Part shown: in pieces, positions 24,584-33,016 of the stretch
How positions within the stretch are numbered: position 1 is the first letter of the stretch
How the letters are laid out: every line of letters starts with the position of its first letter
From: an uncultured Lachnospiraceae bacterium
GTDB taxonomy: Bacteria; Bacillota; Clostridia; Lachnospirales; Lachnospiraceae
NCBI GenBank assembly: GCA_902785635.1
Contig: CACZZH010000005.1
Coordinates: forward strand, 1-33,016
Reading direction: 5' to 3'
DNA length: 33,016 bases
Position numbers and translations under genes: made by a program
Notes under the pieces: generated by a model
What the model was told of the DNA's origin: nothing
The model's input: the letters and a program-made list of their open reading frames with translations, nothing else
The model's database searches: none

Positions 24584-27500
24584 TCAGACTTTCGCAATCT
24601 CCTCAAATGCCTCGAGCACTGCTGCGTCATGCGGCATGCCCTGCTCTTCAAATCGGCTGATCGCGCTGCGCATCTTCTGATAATCATGCGGCACGATCCG
24701 CTTGAAGTCCGGCAGATAGTCTTCGAAATTCTCCAGAATCTGCGTCCCAAGCGCAGAATGGGTCTCCCGCTCGTAGTCCTCCAGAATCTCTTTCAGCTCC
24801 GCAATATCATATTTTTCCGTCACTTCTTCCAGATCCGCCATGTCCTTGTTCATGCGCAGATACAGCGTGTGTTCCCGGTCCAGTACATAAGCGATCCCGC
24901 CGCTCATTCCTGCCGCGAAATTCTTGCCGGTCATCCCCAGGATCACCGCCCGGCCTCCGGTCATGTATTCCAGGCCGTGATCGCCGCAGCCTTCTGCAAC
25001 GGCGACGGCTCCGGAATTGCGTACGCAGAACCGTTCTCCTGCGATCCCGCACACATAGGCTTTCCCGGCGGTAGCGCCATAAAGTGCCACGTTTCCGATA
25101 ATAATGTTCTCATGAGCCTTGTAGGCTGCTCCCTCCGGCGGCACTGCCACCAGCTTTCCTCCGGAAAGCCCTTTCCCGAACCCGTCATTGGCATCTCCGA
25201 TCAGCCGGAGCGTCAGCCCCCTGGGAATGAACGCGCCAAAGGACTGTCCGGCGCCGCCCTTCGCTTCCACCACTACGGTATCCTCCGCCAGTGTCTCCCC
25301 ATATTTCCGGGTCAGCGCGCTGCCGAGCAGGGTGCCGAAGGCGCGGTCCGTACTTGTGATCGAAGAACGGATCACATCTCCCTTCTTCCCCTTTAAAGCC
25401 TCCGGAATCAGCACCTGCGCGTCCACCGTATCCTCCAGCCGGAAGTCATAAAGGGCTTCCGGTTCAAAGTGACATCCTCCCTCCTTCGCGAATGAGGGAT
25501 CCAGGATCCGGGTCAGGTCTGCCAGATGTCCGCGTTTTGCCGCACTTACCGGCCTGATACGCAGCCGGTCAGACCTCCCGACCATCTCCGCGACCGTCCG
25601 GAAGCCCATCTGCGCCATGATCTCCCGCAGCTGCTGCGCAATGAACCGCATAAAGTTCATGACATGCTCCGGCTTTCCGGCAAAACGTCTGCGCAGTGTC
25701 TCATTCTGTGTGGCGATCCCGGCCGGGCAGGTATCTTTGGAGCAGACCCGCATCATCATGCATCCCATGCACACCAGCGGCGCGGTGGCAAAGGCAAATT
25801 CCTCCGCTCCCAGAAGGGCAGCGACTGCAACATCCCGGCCGCTCATCAGCTTTCCGTCTGTCTCCAGGACGACCCGGCTGCGCAGTCCGCTCTGCAGCAG
25901 ACTGTGATGTGCCTCGGCAAGACCCAGCTCCCAGGGAAGCCCCGCATGGTGTACGGAGGAAGAAGGTGCCGCGCCGGTACCTCCGTCATATCCTGAGATC
26001 AGGATCGCGCCTGCCCCTGCCTTCGCCACTCCGGAAGCGATCGTCCCTACGCCCGCTTCCGAAACCAGCTTCACACAGATCCGGGCATCCTTGTTGGCAT
26101 TTTTCAGATCATAGATCAGCTGCGCCAGGTCTTCGATGGAATAGATATCATGGTGCGGCGGGGGTGAGATCAGCGATACACCGGGGGTGGAAAACCGGGT
26201 AGCCGCCACCCAGGGATATACCTTCCTTCCGGGGAGATGTCCGCCCTCCCCGGGCTTCGCGCCCTGGGCCATCTTGATCTGGATCTCCGACGCCGAATTC
26301 AGATATGCGCTTGTCACGCCAAAGCGTCCGGACGCTACCTGCTTTACCGCGCTGTTGCGGATCGTTCCGAACCGGGACGGATCCTCTCCGCCCTCACCGG
26401 TGTTGGACTTCCCTCCCAACGTGTTCATGGCAATAGCCAGCGTTTCATGTGCCTCCCTGGACAGGGAGCCATAGGACATCGCACCGGTCTGAAACCGTTT
26501 TACAATGCTCTCCACGCTTTCCACTTCCTCGAGAGGCAGCGGCTCGGATGCCGGCACGAATTCCGTCAGGGACCGGAGCGTATGCGGACGGTCCTCATCG
26601 TCCACCATCGCCGCGTATTCCAGGAAAGTCTCATAACTGCCGCTGCGCACGGCCTGCTGGAGCGTGACGATCGTCTTCGGATCATACAGATGATCCTCCT
26701 TGTCCGCTCCGCTGCGTAGACCGTGAAAGCCTGTCGAATCCAGTGTGGTATCGGTCGTGAGCCCCAGAGGGTCAAATGCGTGATCATGCCGGAAGGCAAC
26801 ATCCTGCGCGATCTCGGACAGACCGATCCCCCCGACCTCGCTGACGACATCCGGGAAATACCGGTTCATGACTTCCTCTCGTAATCCGACTGCTTCAAAG
26901 ATTCTGGCGGACTGATAAGACTGAAGTGCCGAGATTCCCATCTTGGCAGCGATCTTCACAACACCGTCCAGAAGGGCCTTGTTATAATCATGGATCGCCG
27001 TGTAATAGTCTTTATCCAGAATCCCCAGATCGATCATCTCGGAAATGCATTCATGGGCAAGATAGGGATTCACCGCACGTGCGCCGAAGCCCAGAAGCAT
27101 GGCTGCCTGATGTACGTCCCGCAGATCCCCGGTCTCCAGTATCAACGACACTGCCGTTCTTTTTCTGGTCCGCACCAGATGCTGTTCCACGCAGGAGACT
27201 GCCAGCAGGGAGGGAATGGGCATATGGTTTTCATCCACTCCCCGGTCGGAAAGGATCAGAATGTTCTTTCCATGTCCCGCCGCCCTGTCCACCGCGATGC
27301 ACAGCTGCTCCAGTGCCTTTTCCAGGGAAGTGTTCTTATAATAGACGGCCGGGATCGTCTCCGTGTGAAAGCCAGCCTGATCCAGTGCCCGAATCCGGAT
27401 CAGATCCACACCGGTGAGAATCGGATTGTTGATCTCCAGTACCCGGCAGTTTGTGCTTTTCTTCTGCAGCAGATCCCCGTCCGATCCGATATACACGGTC

Positions 27501-29092
27501 GTATCCGTGACGATCTTTTCCCGAAGCGCGTCGATCGGCGGGTTCGTCACCTGGGCAAACAGCTGTTTGAAATAGTGAAACAGCGGCGGATGATGTCCCG
27601 ACAGCATCGCCAGCGGCACGTCATGCCCCATGGATACCGTGGGCTCGGCACCTGTACGGGCCATGGGCAGGATCTGTTCCTTCACATCCTCATACGTGTA
27701 TCCGAAAGCCTTATAAAGCTTGTCCCGGATCTCCTGCGTATGTATCTCGATCTTTTTATTCGGAATCGCCAGCTGCTCCAGATGCAGAAGGCTGTGATCC
27801 AGCCACTCTCCGTACGGTTTCTCGTCCGCGTACCTTGCCTTACATTCTTCGTCGGTAAGAATCCGCTTTTCCTTTGTATCCACCAGCAGCATTCTTCCCG
27901 GTTCAAGCCGGGCCTTCCGCAGGATATGTGCCGGATCGATGTCCAGCACCCCTACTTCAGACGCGAGGACCACTCTACCGTCATCCGTAATGTAATACCT
28001 GGAAGGCCGCAGCCCGTTTCGATCCAGTGTAGCTCCCACCAGTTCTCCGTCTGTGAAGAGGATCGCCGCCGGTCCGTCCCAGGGCTCCATCATCGTCGCG
28101 TAGTAATGATAGAAGTCTCTGCGCTTCTGATCCATAAAGGCGTTGTGCTTCCATGGTTCCGGAATCATGATCATCATTGCCAGCGGCAGCTCCATGCCGT
28201 TCATATAAAGAAATTCCAGTGTATTATCCAGCATGGCTGAATCGGAGCCTGATGCAGTGATCACCGGATAGATCTTATCCAGATCCTCCTCCATCACGCC
28301 GGAGGACATGGTCTCCTCTCTGGAACGCATACGGTCCACATTTCCGCGGATGGTATTGATCTCCCCGTTGTGGGCGATCATCCGGTATGGATGCGCCCGG
28401 TTCCAGGATGGCATCGTATTGGTGGAAAATCTTGAATGCACCAGTGCGATCGCACTTGTGTAGTCCGGATCCATCAGATCCTCATAGAATCTGCGCAGCT
28501 GTCCGACCAGGAACATTCCCTTATATACGATCGTCCTGGAAGACATGGAGCAGATATAGGTATCCTCCGAGCTCTGTTCAAACGTTCTCCTGGCAGCATA
28601 CAGCCTCCGGTCGAAGTCGATTCCTGCCCGTACAAAGGAGGGACGGCCGATAAAACACTGCATCATGCAGGGCATGCAGTCCCTTGCCGTTTTTCCGAGG
28701 ATCTCCGGATGGACCGGCACCTGCCTCCATCCCAGGAGAGGAAGCTTCTCCTTCGCCAGGATCACCTCCATCATCCGCATGGCAAAGGTCCGTTTCATCG
28801 TATCTTCCGGGAAAAAGAACATGCCGATCCCGTAATCTCCTTCGTCTCCTATCCGGATTCCTTCACGTGCGGCTGCCCTGGAGAAGAAACTGTGGGAGAT
28901 CTGCAGCAGAATTCCCACGCCGTCGCCGACCTCCCCGGAGGCATCCTTTCCTGCCCTGTGTTCCAGTTTTTCCACGATACACAGCGCATCATCCAGGATC
29001 CGGTACTCCTTCTTCCCATTGATGTTGGCGACCATGCCGATTCCACAGGAATCCCTGTCGATCTGCATCATTCTTGAAGCATATTCTGTCAT
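24584..29092 (-). CDS. gltB: Glutamate synthase large subunit
   Basis: GltB converts glutamine and 2-oxoglutarate to two glutamates. The 1502-residue product is full length. A 15-residue propeptide precedes the nucleophile Cys16 (RDSCGIGM) of the class II amidotransferase domain. The central domain follows, then the FMN-binding barrel with SGYDGGTGAAPSSS and HHAGLPWELGLAE near residues 1030-1055. The 3Fe-4S cysteines are in CMMMRVCSKDTCPAG. The C-terminal beta-helix with its Gly-rich repeats (GNVALYGATAGKAYVCG) ends the chain. GGGGAGG lies just ahead of the ATG. It is 42 bp downstream of glnN, without a visible terminator, so co-transcription is likely. Confidence 0.98.
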   Translation of the reverse strand: MTEYASRMMQIDRDSCGIGMVANINGKKEYRILDDALCIVEKLEHRAGKDASGEVGDGVGILLQISHSFFSRAAAREGIRIGDEGDYGIGMFFFPEDTMKRTFAMRMMEVILAKEKLPLLGWRQVPVHPEILGKTARDCMPCMMQCFIGRPSFVRAGIDFDRRLYAARRTFEQSSEDTYICSMSSRTIVYKGMFLVGQLRRFYEDLMDPDYTSAIALVHSRFSTNTMPSWNRAHPYRMIAHNGEINTIRGNVDRMRSREETMSSGVMEEDLDKIYPVITASGSDSAMLDNTLEFLYMNGMELPLAMMIMIPEPWKHNAFMDQKRRDFYHYYATMMEPWDGPAAILFTDGELVGATLDRNGLRPSRYYITDDGRVVLASEVGVLDIDPAHILRKARLEPGRMLLVDTKEKRILTDEECKARYADEKPYGEWLDHSLLHLEQLAIPNKKIEIHTQEIRDKLYKAFGYTYEDVKEQILPMARTGAEPTVSMGHDVPLAMLSGHHPPLFHYFKQLFAQVTNPPIDALREKIVTDTTVYIGSDGDLLQKKSTNCRVLEINNPILTGVDLIRIRALDQAGFHTETIPAVYYKNTSLEKALEQLCIAVDRAAGHGKNILILSDRGVDENHMPIPSLLAVSCVEQHLVRTRKRTAVSLILETGDLRDVHQAAMLLGFGARAVNPYLAHECISEMIDLGILDKDYYTAIHDYNKALLDGVVKIAAKMGISALQSYQSARIFEAVGLREEVMNRYFPDVVSEVGGIGLSEIAQDVAFRHDHAFDPLGLTTDTTLDSTGFHGLRSGADKEDHLYDPKTIVTLQQAVRSGSYETFLEYAAMVDDEDRPHTLRSLTEFVPASEPLPLEEVESVESIVKRFQTGAMSYGSLSREAHETLAIAMNTLGGKSNTGEGGEDPSRFGTIRNSAVKQVASGRFGVTSAYLNSASEIQIKMAQGAKPGEGGHLPGRKVYPWVAATRFSTPGVSLISPPPHHDIYSIEDLAQLIYDLKNANKDARICVKLVSEAGVGTIASGVAKAGAGAILISGYDGGTGAAPSSSVHHAGLPWELGLAEAHHSLLQSGLRSRVVLETDGKLMSGRDVAVAALLGAEEFAFATAPLVCMGCMMMRVCSKDTCPAGIATQNETLRRRFAGKPEHVMNFMRFIAQQLREIMAQMGFRTVAEMVGRSDRLRIRPVSAAKRGHLADLTRILDPSFAKEGGCHFEPEALYDFRLEDTVDAQVLIPEALKGKKGDVIRSSITSTDRAFGTLLGSALTRKYGETLAEDTVVVEAKGGAGQSFGAFIPRGLTLRLIGDANDGFGKGLSGGKLVAVPPEGAAYKAHENIIIGNVALYGATAGKAYVCGIAGERFCVRNSGAVAVAEGCGDHGLEYMTGGRAVILGMTGKNFAAGMSGGIAYVLDREHTLYLRMNKDMADLEEVTEKYDIAELKEILEDYERETHSALGTQILENFEDYLPDFKRIVPHDYQKMRSAISRFEEQGMPHDAAVLEAFEEIAKV

Positions 29093-29134
29093 CGTATATC
29101 CTCCCCGGCATCTGTCCGGCAGACCAGTGTATCG

Positions 29135-31243
29135 TCACCTCAGTGAGAACAAGATCCTTCCGTAGGTCGGATAGGGCAGATACTGCTCCGGAATCAGCGC
29201 CTCCGCATGATCGACCACCATCCGGAGTGATTCCATATCCGCAAGTACCGTCTGCTCGTAGTATTTTGCGCTTTCCAACGGCTCCGTGATCCCATCCGCC
29301 TGTTTTGTATCCGCGTCCAGCTTTGCCAGCTTTTCCAGGATCCCTGCGGCGTCCGCATCCAGCGTCCGCAGCAGTTCCTCCTCCAGCACACATCCAGCAT
29401 CCGGAATCAGCGCTTTTTTCTGACCGGCTTCCGCCCCGAGTTCCTTCATATAAGCGACCAGTCCGGCTATGAAATCCTTTCGGACCATCTCCTGCATGGT
29501 CAGTGATTCAATGTGAATCGTTTTTACATAGTTCTCAAGCAGGATCTCATACCTTGAGAAGATCTCTTCCTTCGTGAAGATTCCGTGCCGCAGGAACAGA
29601 TCGATGCTCTTTTCCGAGATCCAGCGGGGCATCGCATCCGGAAGCGAGCGAAGATTGTCCAGACCTCTGCGCTCTGCCTCCTCGATCCATTCATCGGTAT
29701 ACCCGTTTCCGTTAAAGAGGATCCGCTTGTGCTCCTGAAGAGTCTTCTTAAGCAGCGCATGAATCGCGCTGTCCATCTCATCCGCCGGCGTATCCTTAAG
29801 CGCTTCGTACATACAGCTCAGAGATTCAGCCACAGCGGTGTTCAGCACGATATTTGCATTTGCCACTGACACAGAGGAACCCGGCATGCGGAATTCGAAC
29901 TTGTTCCCGGTAAATGCAAAAGGTGACGTGCGGTTGCGGTCCGTCGTATCCCTCGTAATGTGGGGAAGGACCTCCGCTCCCATCTTCATGCTTGTCTTCC
30001 CGATACCCTTGAAGTCTGTTCCCTCTTCAAGGCTTTTGAGGATCGCTGCCAGTTCATCTCCTACGAACATGGAGATCACTGCAGGCGGAGCCTCGTTTGC
30101 GCCAAGGCGGTGGTCATTCCCCGCTGTCGCAACAGAGAGCCGCAGGATATCCGCATAGGCATCCACTGCCTCGATCACCGCCATCAGGAAGATCAGAAAC
30201 CGCACATTCTCTTCCGGATGCCGGCCCGGATCGAGAAGATTGATCCCGGTGTTTGTCACCATGGACCAGTTGTTGTGCTTGCCGGATCCGTTGATTCCTT
30301 CAAAGGGCTTCTCATGCAGAAGGCATGCATAGTTATGGCGGTCCGCCACCTTTTTCATCACTTCCATCGTCAGCTGGTTGTGGTCCACAGCCACATTTGC
30401 CGTCTCAAATACCGGAGCCAGTTCGTGCTGTGAGGGAGCGACCTCATTGTGCTTCGTCTTGGCCGGAACCCCCAGCCTCCACAGCTCTTCCTCCAGATCA
30501 TGCATGTAGGCAGATACCTTCGGCTTGAGAACGCCGAAATAATGATCCTCCATCTCCTGCCCCTTGGACGCAGGCGCGCCGATCAGGGTCCTTCCGGTAA
30601 AAAGAAGGTCTTTTCTCTTGCGGTACAGATCCTTGTCGATCAGGAAATACTCCTGCTCCGATCCGATCGTTGTTGATACCCGAGTCACATCTTTATCCCC
30701 GATCAGCTGCAGGATCTTCACCGCCTCCCGGCTCAGTGCTTCCATGGAACGAAGCAGAGGCGTTTTCTTATCCAGTGCTTCACCGGTGTACGAACAGAAT
30801 GCTGTCGGAATGTACAGCGATCCGTCCTTGACGAACGCCGGAGAGGACGGATCCCATGCCGTATAGCCCCTGGCTTCAAAGGTTGCACGAAGTCCCCCGG
30901 ACGGGAAGCTGGACGCATCCGGCTCGCCCTTCACCAGTTCTTTCCCGGAGAACTCCATGATCACGCTGCCGTCCGGCTCCGGCGACAGAAAACCGTCATG
31001 CTTTTCCGCAGTAAGCCCGGTCATTGGCTGGAACCAGTGGGTGAAATGGGTCGCCCCATGCTCGATCGCCCACTCCTTCATCACAGCGGCCACACTGTTC
31101 GCCACATCCAGCTCCAGATGTGTGCCGTTTTCGATCGTTTTGTGAACAGCTTTATATACATCCTTTGGCAGCCGCTCACGCATTACCCGGTCATTGAATA
31201 CATAACTTCCGTACATTTCCGGAACGGTCTCTCTTCTTTCCAT
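29135..31243 (-). CDS. glnN: Glutamine synthetase type III
   Basis: This enzyme makes glutamine from glutamate, ammonia and ATP. The length of 702 residues and the N-terminal block VPEMYGSYVFNDRVMRERL mark the large dodecameric type III family, not GlnA type I. Recognisable active-site parts are GSEQEYFLID near 215 (metal-binding Glu), NEVAPSQHELAP and DHNQLTMEVM near 265-290, the GINGSGKHNNWS nucleotide region near 315, and TGNKFEFRMPGSS near 445. A strong AAGGAGGT site precedes the ATG. It has a promoter at 31349-31376 and a terminator-like hairpin in its leader, suggesting control by attenuation. It heads the run glnN-gltB-gltD-carA-carB. Confidence 0.98.
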   Translation of the reverse strand: MERRETVPEMYGSYVFNDRVMRERLPKDVYKAVHKTIENGTHLELDVANSVAAVMKEWAIEHGATHFTHWFQPMTGLTAEKHDGFLSPEPDGSVIMEFSGKELVKGEPDASSFPSGGLRATFEARGYTAWDPSSPAFVKDGSLYIPTAFCSYTGEALDKKTPLLRSMEALSREAVKILQLIGDKDVTRVSTTIGSEQEYFLIDKDLYRKRKDLLFTGRTLIGAPASKGQEMEDHYFGVLKPKVSAYMHDLEEELWRLGVPAKTKHNEVAPSQHELAPVFETANVAVDHNQLTMEVMKKVADRHNYACLLHEKPFEGINGSGKHNNWSMVTNTGINLLDPGRHPEENVRFLIFLMAVIEAVDAYADILRLSVATAGNDHRLGANEAPPAVISMFVGDELAAILKSLEEGTDFKGIGKTSMKMGAEVLPHITRDTTDRNRTSPFAFTGNKFEFRMPGSSVSVANANIVLNTAVAESLSCMYEALKDTPADEMDSAIHALLKKTLQEHKRILFNGNGYTDEWIEEAERRGLDNLRSLPDAMPRWISEKSIDLFLRHGIFTKEEIFSRYEILLENYVKTIHIESLTMQEMVRKDFIAGLVAYMKELGAEAGQKKALIPDAGCVLEEELLRTLDADAAGILEKLAKLDADTKQADGITEPLESAKYYEQTVLADMESLRMVVDHAEALIPEQYLPYPTYGRILFSLR

Positions 31244-31292
31244 AACAGCCTGACCTCCTTATTTCAAAATACTGTTTACTGCTGTGAAATGA

Positions 31293-31330
31293 CAAAAGGC
31301 GCCGCGAAGATCTTACTCTTCGAAGCGCCC
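31293..31330 (-). promoter_or_regulatory. Terminator-like hairpin in the glnN leader (possible attenuator)
   Basis: On the minus strand GGCGC (31325-31329) pairs with GCGCC (31298-31302) and CGAAGA (31317-31322) with TCTTCG (31305-31310). A small internal mismatch separates the two helices and the loop is six bases. TTTTG follows at once. It lies between the glnN promoter and the ribosome binding site, the position of a conditional terminator. No overlapping antiterminator was clear to me. Confidence 0.65.
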
Positions 31331-31348
31331 TTGCTTATCGAGTTATTT

Positions 31349-31376
31349 TGTATCACATATATTGGCATACCGTCAA
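31349..31376 (-). promoter_or_regulatory. Sigma-A promoter of glnN
   Basis: On the minus strand TTGACG (31371-31376) and GATACA (31349-31354) are 16 bp apart. TG one base ahead of the -10 makes it an extended -10 promoter. The leader to the ATG is about 100 nt. Confidence 0.65.
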
Positions 31377-31434
31377 GCAGGCTGCCATTTCGTTTCTGTA
31401 TCACGAAGCATATTTTATTGATATGGATGGGCGG

Positions 31435-31463
31435 TTGACTTGCTGTTTTCGTTATGAAATAAT
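31435..31463 (+). promoter_or_regulatory. Sigma-A promoter of asnB
   Basis: TTGACT (31435-31440) and AATAAT (31458-31463) are separated by 17 bp. The start of transcription near 31470 would put all three 25-bp repeats inside the asnB leader, which would be about 148 nt long. Confidence 0.6.
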
Positions 31464-31475
31464 GCTCAAAAATCA

Positions 31476-31593
31476 GGGACAGGGGACGGTTCTCTGTCCC
31501 GCTCTGATGGGACAGGGGACGGTTCTCTGTCCCAGTCAAGGCGATCAATAAAACATTCCGGGGAAAAAGGGACAGAGAACCGTCCCCTGTCCC
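31476..31593. repeat. Three copies of a 25-bp palindromic repeat in the asnB leader
   Basis: Two identical 25-mers, starting GGGACAGGGGACGG and ending CTGTCCC, lie in direct orientation at 31476-31500 and 31509-31533. A third exact copy in reverse orientation is at 31569-31593. Each has 7-bp arms (GGGACAG/CTGTCCC). The second and third can also pair with each other over all 25 positions around a 35-nt loop. The last copy ends about 10 nt before the asnB ribosome binding site AAGGAG. Palindromes of this kind are common as dispersed REP-like repeats in Clostridia genomes (from memory, not checked). Confidence 0.9.
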
Positions 31594-31617
31594 CTGCTTC
31601 AATAAGGAGATGATTTT

Positions 31618-33016
31618 ATGTGTTCCATCCTTGCATACTGCAGCAAAGAAGCCGATCCGGCTGTCTTCAAAGAGCTGCTTGAAAGAACTGTATCCCGAGG
31701 CCCGGATCAATCGAGAATTCTCGATACCGGGGAAGGACTGCTGGGGTTTAACCGCCTCTCGATCATGGGGCTGAATGAAGCAGGTATGCAGCCGTTCACA
31801 CTCCATGGGAACTGCTGCATATGCAATGGGGAGCTGTACGGTTTCCGCGCGCTTAAAGATTACCTGATCCATCTCGGTTATACATTCGCCGGCGAAAGCG
31901 ACTGCGAGATCCTGCTTCCCCTTTATGAAAAGCTTGGAACCGCCATGTTTGCACTGCTCGATGCCGAATTCGCCCTGGTGATCTATGACCATGACCGGAA
32001 GAAATATATTGCCGCCAGGGACCCCATCGGCATCCGTCCTCTCTACTATGGTTATGATGCGTCGGGTAGCATCCTGTTCTCCTCTGAGCCTAAAAGTCTC
32101 GTCGGCGTCTGCCCGAAGATCCTGCCCTTCCCTCCGGGACATTATTATGAAAACGGCCGCTTCATCTGCTACAGGGACTGTGCGGCTGACATAGAAACTT
32201 ATCATGCTGCGGACACAGAGCAGATCTGTGCCGGAATCCGGGACCGGCTGATCCGTTCAGTAAAAGCCAGACTGGACGCCGACGCCCCCGTCGGTTTCCT
32301 TCTCTCGGGCGGCCTGGACTCCTCCCTCGTGTGCGGAATCGCCGCCAGAGAGCTTTCCCGTCCTCTGCAGACCTTCTCCATCGGCATGGATACGGACGCC
32401 ATCGATCTGAAATATGCACGGGAAGTCGCCGACTACATTCACAGCGATCATCACGAAGTGATCATAACACGGGAGGATGTGATCGGTTCCCTCGAGGACG
32501 TGATTCATGCACTCGGAACCTATGATATCACCACGATCCGCGCCTCCATTGGAATGTATCTGGTGTGTAAGTGGATCCATGAGAACACCGATGTGCGGGT
32601 GATCCTCACCGGGGAGATCTCCGATGAACTTTTCGGATATAAATACACGGACTTTGCTCCGGACGCAGACGCCTTTCAGAAAGAAGCCCAGAAGCGTATC
32701 CGCGAGATCCACATGTACGACGTGCTCCGCGCCGACCGCTGCATCTCCGTCAACTCCCTGGAAGCCCGGGTCCCCTTCGGCGGTCTGGAATTCGTGGACT
32801 ATGTGATGCACATCGATCCGGAGAAAAAACGCAACCACTACGGCATCGGAAAATATCTTCTGCGCCATGCCTTTGAAAGGGATGACCTCATCCCATACAG
32901 CATCCTCATGCGTGAAAAGGCCGCCTTCTCCGACGCCGTCGGTCATTCTCTCCGTGACGATCTGATCGCTTACGCTGAAGAATGCTATACCGATGCCGAA
33001 TTTGAGCAGAAATGCG
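31618..33016 (+). CDS. asnB: Asparagine synthase (glutamine-hydrolysing), 3' end cut by the window
   Basis: AsnB amidates aspartate with ammonia from glutamine, using ATP. The frame runs from ATG 31618, behind AAGGAG, to the window end (466 codons), so the last few dozen residues are missing. The class II amidotransferase domain starts with the nucleophile Cys2 (MCSILAY). Further landmarks are RLSIMGL, the NGE of CNGELYGF, and the GESDCEIL Asp. The synthetase domain has the PP-loop GFLLSGGLDSSLVCG near residue 225, ILTGEISDELFGYKY near 330, and NSLEARVPF near 380. ISDELFG and the close match of the C-terminal region to classical AsnB argue against amidotransferase relatives such as lasso-peptide cyclases. 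It diverges from glnN, and its leader is full of repeats. Confidence 0.95.
   Translation, partial: MCSILAYCSKEADPAVFKELLERTVSRGPDQSRILDTGEGLLGFNRLSIMGLNEAGMQPFTLHGNCCICNGELYGFRALKDYLIHLGYTFAGESDCEILLPLYEKLGTAMFALLDAEFALVIYDHDRKKYIAARDPIGIRPLYYGYDASGSILFSSEPKSLVGVCPKILPFPPGHYYENGRFICYRDCAADIETYHAADTEQICAGIRDRLIRSVKARLDADAPVGFLLSGGLDSSLVCGIAARELSRPLQTFSIGMDTDAIDLKYAREVADYIHSDHHEVIITREDVIGSLEDVIHALGTYDITTIRASIGMYLVCKWIHENTDVRVILTGEISDELFGYKYTDFAPDADAFQKEAQKRIREIHMYDVLRADRCISVNSLEARVPFGGLEFVDYVMHIDPEKKRNHYGIGKYLLRHAFERDDLIPYSILMREKAAFSDAVGHSLRDDLIAYAEECYTDAEFEQKC

Noticed and set aside
31293..31330. ANTAR-type dual hairpin target in the glnN leader
   Set aside because: Only one hairpin is present and its loop GTAAGA does not match the A-x-x-G hexaloop pattern. 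The hairpin is kept as a generic attenuator candidate.
31476..31593. CRISPR array
   Set aside because: There are only three repeat copies, one inverted, with unequal spacers of 8 and 35 nt and no cas genes. It is a REP-like palindrome cluster.
31276..32205. Minus-strand open frame of 309 codons across the repeats and the start of asnB
   Set aside because: It runs antisense through the AsnB amidotransferase domain and reads the 25-bp repeats as protein. AsnB on the plus strand has all family motifs and a good ribosome binding site.

Overview
The window looks like chromosomal core DNA of a low-to-medium GC Firmicute, most likely a Clostridia/Lachnospiraceae-type bacterium. Pointers are type III glutamine synthetase, Mini-ribonuclease III beside RlmB and CysS, an OhrR-like MarR regulator, strong AGGAGG-type ribosome binding sites, and textbook sigma-A promoters with 16-17 bp spacers. 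This taxonomic call is an inference from gene content. No tRNA, rRNA, CRISPR array, transposase or phage gene was found.

Layout. (1) 1-5343, minus strand: uvrC, a PAP2-type membrane phosphatase and ftsH, apparently separate units with their own promoters or terminators. (2) 5402-7598: a plus-strand 8-oxoguanine deaminase-like amidohydrolase converges on a minus-strand cytidylate kinase-like gene, with one shared palindromic terminator. (3) 7638-10350: a tight cysS-mrnC-rlmB translation/RNA operon. (4) 10347-15318: an operon of a small acidic exported protein, a 964-residue MacB/FtsX-type ABC transporter fusion, a zeta-toxin-like P-loop kinase and a PfkB sugar kinase. (5) 15332-16819: a sedoheptulokinase-like FGGY kinase with an operator-like inverted repeat at its promoter. 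(6) 16840-18702: an oxidative-stress patch (OhrR-like regulator, thioredoxin-type glutathione peroxidase, a 65-residue unknown protein), containing two related, foldable non-coding repeats. (7) 18705-33016: a nitrogen cluster, glnN-gltB-gltD-carA-carB on minus and asnB diverging on plus and running off the window end.

How it works together. The nitrogen cluster makes glutamine (GlnN), recycles it to glutamate (GltBD), and spends its amide nitrogen on carbamoyl phosphate (CarAB) and asparagine (AsnB). The 375-bp gap between glnN and asnB holds two divergent promoters, a terminator-like hairpin in the glnN leader, and three copies of a 25-bp palindromic repeat in the asnB leader, so both sides look controllable at the RNA level. 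The peroxide patch pairs a Cys-based sensor with a Cys-based peroxidase.

The best candidate for something undescribed is the pair of intergenic elements at 17294-17418 and 18478-18702. They share both ends, and their outer stems differ in sequence yet remain paired, which is the pattern of compensatory change expected of a conserved structured RNA or a mobile structured repeat.
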